A stretch of 64,000 nucleotides of DNA from assembly GCF_003711515.1 (NCBI RefSeq), contig NW_021167080.1, forward strand, positions 6,280,346 through 6,344,345, written 5' to 3'. The notes under the pieces are model-generated. The model did not search any database and was not told the DNA's origin. It worked only from the letters and a program-made list of their open reading frames with translations. Shown here in pieces: positions 12,711-22,390 of this stretch (its first letter is position 1; the number at the start of each line of letters is the position of its first letter). The position numbers were made by a program, and so were the translations under genes. Source of the DNA: Sodiomyces alkalinus F11 (lineage: Eukaryota; Ascomycota; Sordariomycetes; Glomerellales; Plectosphaerellaceae).

Positions 12711-13011
12711 TTACGAGCTTCGCAGAGGGCTACAGAAAGTCAGTTCAGAAGATCATCATGAATCACAGGCTTCGGCGACAGGACGAGGGAGGGAAAAAAA
12801 AACATAGAAAAGCGTATGCGGAAAGGGAGGCAAAAGGGAAAACTCACGCGCAGCCTCGAGGAGTAACAACACCGAAGAAACAATCTCCACCCGTCTTTTC
12901 AACGACCTGATCCTGGGTGACGGGAGTGATGACCACCCCTGCGGACACCAACGGGGCCATGCCGAGGGTGAGAGTGAGGGTGGCGAAGACGGACGTGATA
13001 GAGACGCGCAT
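12711..13011 (-). CDS. Small secreted protein (60 residues), two exons
   Basis: Hand-built two-exon gene, too short to stand out as an open frame. Exons on the minus strand are 13011-12848 and 12729-12711, separated by an intron with a GTGAGT donor, an AACTGAC branch site and a CTGTAG acceptor. The product has an N-terminal hydrophobic signal (about 1-24, ending VSA) and a short mature part of about 36 residues ending DCFFGVVTPRGCAPLRSS, with two cysteines. If the intron were not removed, the protein would stop right after the second Cys and lose the PLRSS tail. I recall similar CxFGVxTPxGCAPL-type tails in small fungal secreted proteins, but I cannot name a function. It could be an effector-like peptide or a processed pheromone-like peptide; both are guesses. 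Confidence 0.6.
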
Positions 13012-13128
13012 TCTTTCGGTTTCCGAGGCAGGTGAATCGGTTGGTGTCTTGGTGTTGCCAGTTGGCTGTTGGGACTAGGTTTCTCTCCGGATTAACTCCT
13101 GGAGTTGTACGATCGATGCTGGAGATGG

Positions 13129-13155
13129 TGGATGGATGGATGGATGGATGGATGG
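13129..13155 (+). repeat. (GGAT)n microsatellite
   Basis: About six GATG/GGAT units, lying in the probable 5' leader of the small secreted protein gene. Confidence 0.9.
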
Positions 13156-13244
13156 TGAGAGGGCAGTAGGTCTCTGTGCCTTGGTTCGCGACGATGAGCA
13201 GACGCAATATCGACCCGGAACAGACAGTTATCGGCTGATGTGCG

Positions 13245-13255
13245 TAAATATATAG
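13245..13255 (-). promoter_or_regulatory. TATA-like element for the small secreted protein gene
   Basis: Reads CTATATATTTA on the minus strand, about 235 nt upstream of the start codon at 13011. Its role is inferred from position and sequence only. Confidence 0.4.
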
Positions 13256-14070
13256 GGCGAGACGGACGAAGATTCGAATATTGAACTCAGTCCAGCTGAC
13301 ACAAAAGAAGCGAAGGGCTTTCGAGGTGAAGATTCAGAAATGAGTCGATATAATTAAAATGAACCAGTCGTCCGTATTGCGCGAAAAGAACAGTCGAAAG
13401 GCTACCAGAACTACTAGAAGAAAAAAAGAAGAAGAAAAAAAAAAGGAAAAAAAAAAACCTGGGGAGGAAACAGAGAAAAAGAGGTCAGTATTGGCAGGAG
13501 GTTAGGGAGGGGCGTGGTCCATATTTCGTTACAGTCTCATACCGCCGTCGCTTAGACGCACAGGGGGACCCGCCCAAGATGTGATGGTGATGTACGGAAC
13601 ACACGATGGTTGGTTTGAAGGTCTGCGTCTCTGGCTTGTCTCGCCTGGCCCCTCCCTCCTCCGTGTGGACTAAATAAGTACCTTTTCCAGCTTGAAAGCT
13701 ACGACAGATACTTGAGGACCTGAAACAAGGAGGGGGACCCTGCCAATGGAAGACCAGTGGGCGGCTACGGCCATTTGACCAGTCTCCGCAGTTGGGTTGG
13801 CACAGCCACATAATCCCACGGGGTGAGGATCTCAGCCACACATACTCGCCTCACTAGATGAGCTACGTGATCCACTCTCGCGCAACCTCATGCTCAATGG
13901 CAATCGCAGATTGGTAATTACGTTGTACGTGCCTCTTCAATCCAGTTGCCGCAGCGTCCAGTTCTGAAGTTCAGCGCGAATCCGTCATCACTGCTGTTTA
14001 CCTGTCTGCCATTCGTCGCTTCCGAAGAGCCATTCTATTCCGATTCCCCAGACACAGACAGTGTTCAAAG

Positions 14071-14680
14071 ATGGCGAGCAAGAGGGATATGCGCCGGCCG
14101 GACCTCAGTATGCCTTGTCCCCTTCCTCGCAGCTCGTGCCGCGAATTTCTTTGCCTCTTAACTGACATATCGTGCCGCTGCAGTCATCCCATATGTGGAG
14201 CCGAAGCCGAAGGAGACCCCCGAGTTCTCGTCGACCATTTCCAGCACCCTTCCCATGGCCGTCATGCTCACTCGTAACCGATTCATTGGATGGTGCGCTC
14301 TCTCTCTCTCTCTCTCTCGTGACGTTTCGTCGAACATCCTGCACCACAACATGCGAATAAGAAGCTTATGCGGAGTGTTTGTGTAGGGCATCGGTCGTCT
14401 ACAGCATCCAGACATGGCTGGGCGAGAGCGAGGAACAGAAGAAGACGGGCAGCACACCCGGAATCTTCAATGTCTCCATGTCTTGTATGCTTCAACCTTC
14501 AACCATGACGCCCCTATCCGCTTTGAGATGGGTTTCTCTGGTCTATTTCCCGCCGACACTAACTTTGGTCTTGCGACAGTCCTCGCGCTTTTAGTCACCT
14601 ACATCCCTCTGTTTTTCCCAGGCAAGCCCAACCTCGGCGCCACAGGCACTGGTCCCGCCGCCGCTGTTCCTCCTTCGTAA
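14071..14680 (+). CDS. Asterix/PAT10-like ER membrane protein (UPF0139 family)
   Basis: Predicted 114-residue protein. Exons: 14071-14107, 14184-14292, 14387-14484, 14580-14680; branch sites and phases agree (introns after nt 37, 146 and 244 of the CDS). It opens with MASKRDMRRPDL followed by IIPYVEPKPKETPEF, the short polar N-terminus of the family. Two hydrophobic stretches follow: one around FIGWASVVYSIQTW, and one around the third intron junction leading into LLVTYIPLFFPGKP. In animals Asterix/PAT10 acts with CCDC47 as an intramembrane chaperone (PAT complex) that shields membrane segments during insertion at the ER; the fungal role is inferred from that. The second intron contains a pure CT microsatellite. 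Single-frame scans miss the gene because every exon is short. Confidence 0.85.
14298..14318 (+). repeat. (CT)n microsatellite inside an intron
   Basis: About ten CT units just after the second 5' splice site of the Asterix-like gene. Confidence 0.9.
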
Positions 14681-16946
14681 TAGACCGGATATGATATACA
14701 CGGGATTATGGCTTGTGAACTTCTTCAAGTGGCAGACGGCGGCGTTTCGCTGGCAGCCAGGATTTCGAGAATAGGCGACACGAGCGGCCGTTGATATGGG
14801 TACGGTCAATCATATCCTAGCGGAAGTGGAGTACGCGAGGTTCGCCGTCTATCTGGCCCAGTTTTGGCCTTCTAATATGTGTCTCGCAACTGTATAACAT
14901 TTACTTTATTGGATACCATCAACCTACTATCAAATCTTTGTGGTCATGTTTAGTGGGTGCAATGCCCGGTGCATTTCTCCTACTACCTCGCCTGCCTCCA
15001 TTGCTCCTATAATCGCAAGGATTACCAGATGACCGATAGGTTGATCCATTGCCGGGCCGCGCCTCTCTCGGCGAATAAATAACGAACAGAAGGAGCCCGT
15101 GGGTAAAGGAGGAAGGTCCACCACTACCACGACTGATTGGTGACTGCAGTGAGATGCAACGACGCCTACACGGTCGAATCGCTGCTTTGTACAGTGATTT
15201 TGAAGTTGGAGGAACAGGAAAGGCACAGGGGAGGCACGAACTGGCGGTGGATATCGAGACAACACAACGAACGCATCGTTTCGTTCTCATTTCGTGCCGA
15301 GACCGATGTCAGCCGGTACAGGCATAGGTGTTGCCATGTCAGGGCAGAGCACACAGAATGGGAGGTAAATGTGCTGGTGGTCCGCTAGCGAGACGACAGG
15401 AGGACAGAAATACACGTTCTGTCGCACCCAGATCCGTCCCGCTGATTGAGTCTGGAGCTGGAAGCAAGGCACGTCTGGGTCTGTTGTAGCATCGCACCGT
15501 AGGCTTATGGGCTACTCGTATGCGAATTCGCGTTGTCGTTGAGGAAGTGACGTCGGCAGGCAGCAATACGGGGACGGCGACGGCAGCGGCAACTTCGGAG
15601 AATGCAAGCAGGACATCACTGTTGGGTAAGGTGGACGGACGGTGGCTACGGCGACGGTCATAGAGCGGAACAGGCGGCGAAATGGCGACTTGAAATCCCG
15701 CCCCCCGTGTCTACCTTGGGTATTCATCCATGTGACATGAGTACATGGGCCTTTTCACCCTCTTAGGGTTATCCATATCATATATGACGGATGTATCCGT
15801 TAAGACAGGCCGTTTGGGAAAGGGAGCGGCCTCGAAGAAGCCATCCGTCTTGACACGACGGCCCAAGGACGAGCGTTGTTTTGGTGGTATGGTGGCCAGA
15901 GAGGAAGGAAAGGCAACCGTCTAGGATTCGTGAGATAAGAGTTGCCTTCGAGTTGTGGAATCAAAATCCCACATGGGGCCAAGGGGATGCGCCTAAACAT
16001 CGCAGGCTCGGCGAATCACAGCATCAAACGGTTCATTGCAAATTCCTTGACCAGAAACACCCCCCCCNNNNNNNNNNAAAAAAACCCCCCAAAAAAAAGG
16101 GCTGACCGGGGGGGAAACCCGCATCATATATGGACGAGGGTTGTAGACGAGGGATACAACAACTTTGTGCATTGAAGGATGAAAAAGGATGCACTTCCCA
16201 TGAAGTTCCGAGTAATGCCTTTCGTAAAAGGCTGGGTAAGGTAACGGACGTGAGGTTCAGGATCAAGGTATTGATCCAGCGCCCCCGCCCCCTCGGGCGT
16301 GGATGCATCGGTGAGTTGGGTCGACGAAGAGTGGAAGCATTCCGTAGGTACGTACGAATAGTAGGTTGGCCCAAGCAGTTGAGCCTGAGGTAAGGAGTAA
16401 GGACAGGCGGGATGGCGTGTGACAGTGACAATGACAGAATGAGGATAGCAGATGGCATGTTTCTCATAGGTACCTAATTCGGTAATTCCATCAGTTCCCC
16501 CACGCCTGCTAGTCAGCCACTGCAGCCAGCCACCACACATGTCTATCCGTACGTCGACCTAGACACCTTATGTGTTATCTTTCGACAAGGTGTACAGGAT
16601 GCCCACCTATCTCCTAGAAAGTCAGGTAGAACAATACAACAATCCGGAATATATTCGTAGGCGCTGAGATATGTAACCTACCTATCCAGGTAAGAAGGTC
16701 ATGGATGTACACACATTCCGATGAATTGCGTGATGTCAGCACGAATGCGCAAATATGCGAATAGCAGACCTACAACGTACCTACAACGTACCTCACTTAT
16801 TAATAAGGTACTCACTTGTCCCCGCACTTGCCCTTGTGACATTATTGTCGGTGTGTGCCAAATTTCCGTGATGGATGAAAGGGCCCCTTTTTGCCTCCCC
16901 TCCCGCCTGCCAAGTCTCTAGCTTACTAACAAGATTTCTTACTCAC
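14681..16946. other. Gene-free interval with assembly gap
   Basis: No gene supported. Frames at 14919-15727 are short and featureless. Palindromic CTAAGGTA- and ACGTACCT-type motifs accumulate from about 16470 towards the transposon. Confidence 0.45.
16068..16077. other. Run of 10 N (assembly gap)
   Basis: Ten undetermined bases sit between a C run and alternating A and C runs. This looks like a scaffold join, so the true distance and local sequence are unknown. Confidence 0.98.
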
Positions 16947-16956
16947 CTAAGGTAGG
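16947..16956 (+). repeat. Left 10-bp target site duplication
   Basis: CTAAGGTAGG directly abuts the left inverted repeat and is identical to 22381-22390. Confidence 0.7.
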
Positions 16957-17040
16957 AGACTATATATAAACTGATATCTAAGCGCGAGGCTAAGCTAAGG
17001 GTAGGTATAGGGGGGTGGCTGGGAAACGTTAAGCTAAGGG
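16957..17040 (+). repeat. Left terminal inverted repeat
   Basis: Matches the reverse complement of 22296-22380 over its full length with scattered differences, most of them transitions. The best block is AACTGATATCTAAGCG followed by GAGGCTAAGCTAAGGGTAGG. Two direct copies of TAAGCTAAGGG sit inside it. Confidence 0.85.
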
Positions 17041-17140
17041 TAGGTGTGGGGCTACGTGTTAATTAGTCGAATAGTGGAATAGTGGAATACCGGAATAACG
17101 GTATAGGGGAAACGTTTCTCTAGCTATTATAAATCGCGTT

Positions 17141-17160
17141 ATAACACGTTAACGTGTTAT
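17141..17160. repeat. Perfect 20-bp palindrome
   Basis: ATAACACGTTAACGTGTTAT, about 100 bp inside the left inverted repeat of the element. Confidence 0.9.
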
Positions 17161-19535
17161 TCCCCTCTTTTTCGTAGCGTTAACATTAGTGTATCTCTTT
17201 CCTTTCACCACTACTCTATATTTTTATAGAGAGTGTTTTTATACAATTACTATTACCTTCTATTAATACTTTTTTATTTAACTATATTAATTTAGTTATC
17301 TTCCATATTAACTTTAGGTATATTTTCCTATTAGAATCGATTCTTTAGTGTTTTATATTTCCGACCGCGTCGGAAATAATTAGGAAACGTTTTAGAAATA
17401 TTTCTAACCCTCTTTAAGATTTCTCCTATAGGCGTCGCGATAATACCCTTTAACTATAGAAATATAGAAGTATACTAGTAGTATACTAATAGGGAAGATA
17501 GTAATAAACGGGATACAAACCTACTAGAATTTAAGACGGACGGTATAAGTGTACTAGTTAATCTAATATATAATAGTTTGCTAATACTTTTATAAGACTA
17601 GTAAGGTTATCCTAATAGCGGGAGAGGTATACTACCGCTTTATAGAAGAAGGCGGCGAGCTATACTTTAATATAAGTATTTTCCTATTCACGAAATAGCT
17701 ATAAGGCTTTAACTAATTTATTCTATATAACGCTCTAAATTTTCCTTAATTAGTGTACTAAAGAAATATATCTATAAGATATACTACACGTAAGCCGCGC
17801 TAAGTGCTTCGGGCTCCCTTAACGCTTATAATAATACCCGTACCGCTTAATATTACTGATCGATATGGAACCTCGCCCTTAGTATTAACGCTTAGCTTAA
17901 TATACCTTATAAGGCTAAAGCGGTGGCTAAAAATATATATCTTCGTAATATTCCGCGAAATAATAAAGGAAATATAAGAAATATTTTAGAAACGATTCCG
18001 AACCTATTTAGAAACGCGTGCTAATATATCTATTTTACTAGCCCGATATCCTTTATATAAAAATAGATCTTTTCGGCTAGCGGGCGGAGGAATATTATAA
18101 GGCGTATATAGAGTAAAACTCTATTAGTCGTAGTATATTCTATTTTATTTTTCTATTAGTATCTTTCGCTAATAGTATTTATTTTATAGGCTGCCCCCTC
18201 CCTTACTACGACTATCTTTATACTATCTAGGCTAAGTATCGCTATAATAATATAGCGGATAGTAAACTAGTCTCGGGTAAGTTTACTACTATTTATAAAA
18301 TAAGAACTAATAGACTAATATTTATTTTGCTAGATTTCCCGGACGCTATTTACCCCCCTCCCCGTAACTATTAGGTCTTATAGGCCCGTAATACTACTCC
18401 TAATAATAAGGAGTAAGTAGTTATTTAGGAAACGTTTTAGAAACGTTTCCGTTACGCCGGGGTTTCGGTATTTCGGATTTCACAATAATAATTAAGCGTC
18501 TATAAAGGCGTTTTTTTATAAGATATAGCTTTTTTTTCTGTAAATACCCTATAATAATAAGAAGAATAATACCGATAACTAAAGTCTTCTTACCTATCTA
18601 ACCCTATTATCCTAAACGAAATAAGAACTCTTTTTCTAGTTCGATCCGTTTTAGCTTAAGCGTGAAACGCCGCTTATCTTTAAGCCTTCGCCTCTTAACT
18701 TTAGCCTCTAATTCACGATCTTTTTAAGCTATCTCGCGTTTACGCTCCTTTATACTAAAAGACCTCTTTTTAAAAGATAAGGAAGCTTATAAAGCTTAGA
18801 TCTAATCTAGGGTAGCCTATTAATAAAGATTACGTGGATTTAGGCGTTAACTTCGCGAGTATCTTAGAGGGACCCCGCTTAACGATATACTCCTTATACT
18901 ACGTGCTAGAGAACTTTAAGAATCCGACTCTATATTGTTTTAATCGAATACGCTAAAATCTTTAGGAGGGTTAAGCGGTGACCTCGAAATTAATCGGCTA
19001 TTTAATATGATACGGCTTCGCGACCGATCACGAAATTCCTCCTTTTATTTAGTATTAGTCTTACGTAGTTTTTTTTCTAGAATACTATAAGGTTAGTAAC
19101 TCTTCTACTATATACTATATAATAGTAAAGCTTACTTTTATAACCTAAGTAGTTATCTACCCGGCCTCTTATACTAGTATTCCGCTATAATCCTAGGACT
19201 TAAAGTAAACGCATCGTAAAATCTCTTAAGATAAGATTCTAATTATAATCGCGATATCTATTAGACTTAGTAAGTAAGTTTAGTAGAACTTAATCTAGAC
19301 TTACCTATTAATTACTTTAAGGATACAGATATTTCGCCTAGTCTATAAGTATAAGGCTTAATATATAACCTCGACTATATTTAAATTATCAGTAATTAGT
19401 GCCTAATCTTTAATAGGAATACTTAAGGTAGCTCGGTAAAATCCTATAACGATATATAGAAAACGTTTATATATCGCCTAGTTATAATATTAGGGAAATC
19501 TCCTTAATAAATCGGTTAGTTTTAGTTACCTTACT

Positions 19536-19656
19536 AGAAACGTTTCCTAATTATTTCCGAATTATTTCCGAATTATTTCTAAATAGTTCTAATTCATTCT
19601 AAATCATTCAGAACTATTCAGGATCGTTCCCGAATTATTTTTAGATAATTTCGGGG
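19536..19656. repeat. Array of 10-11-bp GAAACG/AATTATTTCCG-type units
   Basis: About eleven degenerate tandem units: GAAACGTTTCCT, AATTATTTCCG twice, AATTATTTCT, AAATAGTTCT and so on. It lies inside the RIP-affected element. Confidence 0.75.
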
Positions 19657-20076
19657 TAAAACTCACGGCTAATCTGATTATATAGGTTATTATAATCCTC
19701 TCGAGTCTAGTATTCTAGTAAACTTATAAGGATTCGGTAGTATAATCCTTCCCCTTATTTTAGGTTACCTCCTAAAATACTTTTAACACCGCGCCGAAAA
19801 TAAACTATATAGAGTCGTATATAGCGAGTTACCTAAGTTTCCTAAGGCTACTTAAGCTAATACCTCTCCTAAAGGTATTTTCTAAAGCCTTAAATCGCTA
19901 GTAAAGCTTAGTCTAAAGTTACCCTAAAAAGACCCGTGCTATAGAGGTATTTTTACTAAATTAGGATAGTATACTTATCCTTAAGGATCCGGAAGACTTA
20001 CCGAAATATATAGAGATATATCTCTATTATCTCCGAGTTTATATAGCACCTTATTAAAGGGAGTACTAAAATATAT

Positions 20077-20153
20077 TAGAAACGATTCGGAAACGATTTA
20101 GAATTATTTAGAATAATTCAGAAACGTTTCGGGAACGATTCGGGAATATACCT
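20077..20153. repeat. Array of 10-11-bp GAAACGATT-type units
   Basis: About seven units, such as AGAAACGATTC, GGAAACGATTT and AGAATTATTT. It is in the opposite orientation to the arrays at 20855 and 22084. Confidence 0.75.
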
Positions 20154-20854
20154 CTTTCTAAGTTTTAACTATACTATACCTAAATAATTTCTTTTTACTC
20201 TCTACCGCCGATATATTTATAGTTAGTATTAACGAAAAAGGAAGTTATATTAGGGAACTTCTACTATTTTGCCTATTCCTTAAAGAAGTAGATTACTATA
20301 TAGTTATATCGTGATTAGTATAAGTCCTGGATATACTAAGATATATTATTAGAATCTTTTTAGTAACTATAGGTAATAAGGTAGTATACTTATATATATT
20401 CGTTAATTTGCCTCTTTTATCTATTCTAGAGTTAAAGCGAGACCTCGACCACCTTAAAGAAAGAGGATAATTTATTACTTATAAATAATATACTGAAGGT
20501 AATCGGTATTCGTAAGGCTAGTATAAATATCTATAATCGTCTTCCTTTTAAATTCTACCACGAATTCTCTTAGTTTAATCGATTTAGAGAATATATTTAG
20601 TATAGTAGTTAGTTTATTAATTTTCGCAAGCACTTAAGTAATACTATTAACCACTAATAGGGGGGCTTTTAAAGGCGGTAGGGGAGGGTAAACGTATATT
20701 TTATATAAGGTTATAATAATCCACGGCGTTATATTAAAATCGTATAGCACGAAAAATCGAAATTCAACGTTATATTTTCGCCGTTGATTTTTTTTAGGTC
20801 CCGCGATATATACCTTATCTATATAAAAGAGTTAGGGTATAAGTGGATAGTAGG

Positions 20855-20918
20855 TTTTAAATCGTTTCTAAATTATTTCTAATTTATTTCTAAATGATTT
20901 CGGGATAATTTCGGGAAT
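20855..20918. repeat. Array of 10-11-bp AAATCGTTTCT-type units
   Basis: About six degenerate units ending in GATTTCGGGATAATTTCGGG. Confidence 0.7.
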
Positions 20919-22083
20919 TATATACTATATATCCTTTATTTTCTGCGGTTTATCGTGAAAAAATAGTAGTTCTTATTAGGATTAGCTAGTATTCTGTACA
21001 CTATTACATTAAAAGTCTATCTAATAAGGTCTATTTAAGGGTAAAAGACTAAAGAGATAATCGCGAGAAAGTAATAACGCGTTACTTCGCCTAGTAACTA
21101 AGACTAATAACGTATGCGATATTATTAAAAGTCTATAAGATACTATAATTAATTAGAAATAATTCGAGATAAGGTAAATACCGAAAATATAATACTTATA
21201 TAGTAGATACTAGAGTCCACGACTAGAATATGTATTTCTTCCCGGTCTATATAAGTAGTCTTTTTACTAAATCTTCCTTTTACTGCCTAAGCCTATCTAT
21301 AATAATATTAATACCTCTAATTCTTAATTCTAAACGCGTTTTATTTACCCTAAAGCCTTTTTGTATATAGTAAGCTCTATAACTTCGGATCTTCGGGCAC
21401 TAATTTAATTAAGGAGCTATAGTGTTATACTCTCGTGATAGAAATCTAATTCTAAAAGATATTAGTAAGCTTTACCGCCTTAATAGGTATAAGTATAGCG
21501 GAAAATAGGTATATCTTTAAGTATAGTATTAGTAGCCCGAAAACCTAGTTATTTTCGAGCTATTTTATACTGGATCTAAAAGAGGTTAGTAATTAAGAAA
21601 ATAAATAAAGGCATAATATACGATTTTCTATAAAGACCTTTTCTCCTTATTATTTAAATTTTCTACTAGGATAATAACGGCTACCCTAGTAGGTGATATT
21701 TAAGGTATCTTAGGAATTCCGGCGGTATATAGGATATTATCAACTTATATAGCGCGAGAGCCTAGGGTAAGTCTTCCGTTACTATATATAGCGGTAGAGA
21801 TTAAAATTAGGATATTTTCCTCCTTTAATAGAATCTAATCTTTATAAGTAATACGTAATATAAAATAGTAGTTAGTAAATACTTACTTATTTAACTTAAT
21901 TCCTTTAAATAACGTCTTATAGTAGTCGGCGACTTAGATAAAGTCTATAAAGATATAGTCTTTAATTCTTATTTTTAATAAATCCAAGATTATAAAAGTC
22001 GTCTTCCTATTCTTCTAGGTCTTTAACCTATTCTCGCGGCTAAATCTTATTATTAGAATCTAATTCCGTGTACGAAGTTATCT

Positions 22084-22152
22084 CGAATCGTTCCTAAATC
22101 GTTCCTAAATCGTTCCTAAATCGTTCCTAAATCGTTTCTGGCCCGTTTCCGG
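22084..22152. repeat. Array of 11-bp AAATCGTTCCT units
   Basis: The most regular array: GAATCGTTCCT, then AAATCGTTCCT three times, AAATCGTTTCT, and two decayed units. Confidence 0.85.
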
Positions 22153-22295
22153 CCTATTTCCCTTCTCTTCATCTATTTATCACCACCTCCTACTCTACTT
22201 ATTACCCCTTACTTATTTACCCCTTATATTAATACCCGATACTTTAGGCGTATACGTATATTATATAACCCAGTATAGACCTTACCCTATAATAA

Positions 22296-22380
22296 CCCTT
22301 AGCTTAACTATCTGCCCCACCGCGCCCTATACCTACCCTTAGCTTAGCCTCACGCTTAGATATCAGTTTACCTATAACCT
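22296..22380 (-). repeat. Right terminal inverted repeat
   Basis: Inverted partner of 16957-17040, also with two copies of the CCCTTAGCTTA motif, and directly followed by the 10-bp duplication. Confidence 0.85.
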
Positions 22381-22390
22381 CTAAGGTAGG
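22381..22390 (+). repeat. Right 10-bp target site duplication
   Basis: CTAAGGTAGG, identical to 16947-16956. Confidence 0.7.

Larger units (their letters stand above)
13012..14070. other. Divergent promoter interval with TATA-like box and purine tract
   Basis: This region holds the 5' flank of the minus-strand small secreted protein gene and the 5' flank of the Asterix gene. A GGAT microsatellite lies at 13129-13155 and a poly-purine tract at about 13419-13460. No extra gene is supported; the longer minus-strand frame at 13485-13841 has no features. Confidence 0.45.
16957..22380. mobile_element. RIP-degraded DNA transposon with long inverted repeats (probable Mutator-like element)
   Basis: 5424-bp AT-rich block with no frame of 60 codons or more on either strand. 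Its ends are inverted repeats of about 84 bp, and the same 10-bp sequence flanks both sides. Long inverted repeats plus a duplication of 8-11 bp is the pattern of Mutator-like elements; fungal Hop is a known example. The base pattern fits RIP: in the 60 bases from 17461 I count 14 TpA, 8 ApT, one CpA and no TpG. No transposase can be read, so the superfamily rests on the ends alone. It divides the secretory genes on the left from the core genes on the right. Confidence 0.8.

Noticed and set aside
22084..22152. Regular 11-bp repeats considered as a CRISPR-like array
   Set aside because: The units are head-to-tail without spacers, in a eukaryotic transposon.
16967..22370. First reading of the transposon as a TA-duplicating (Tc1/mariner or Fot1-like) element
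   Set aside because: TA flanks AACTG at both ends, but the inverted repeat continues 12 bp further out, to an exact 10-bp direct repeat, which is the better boundary.
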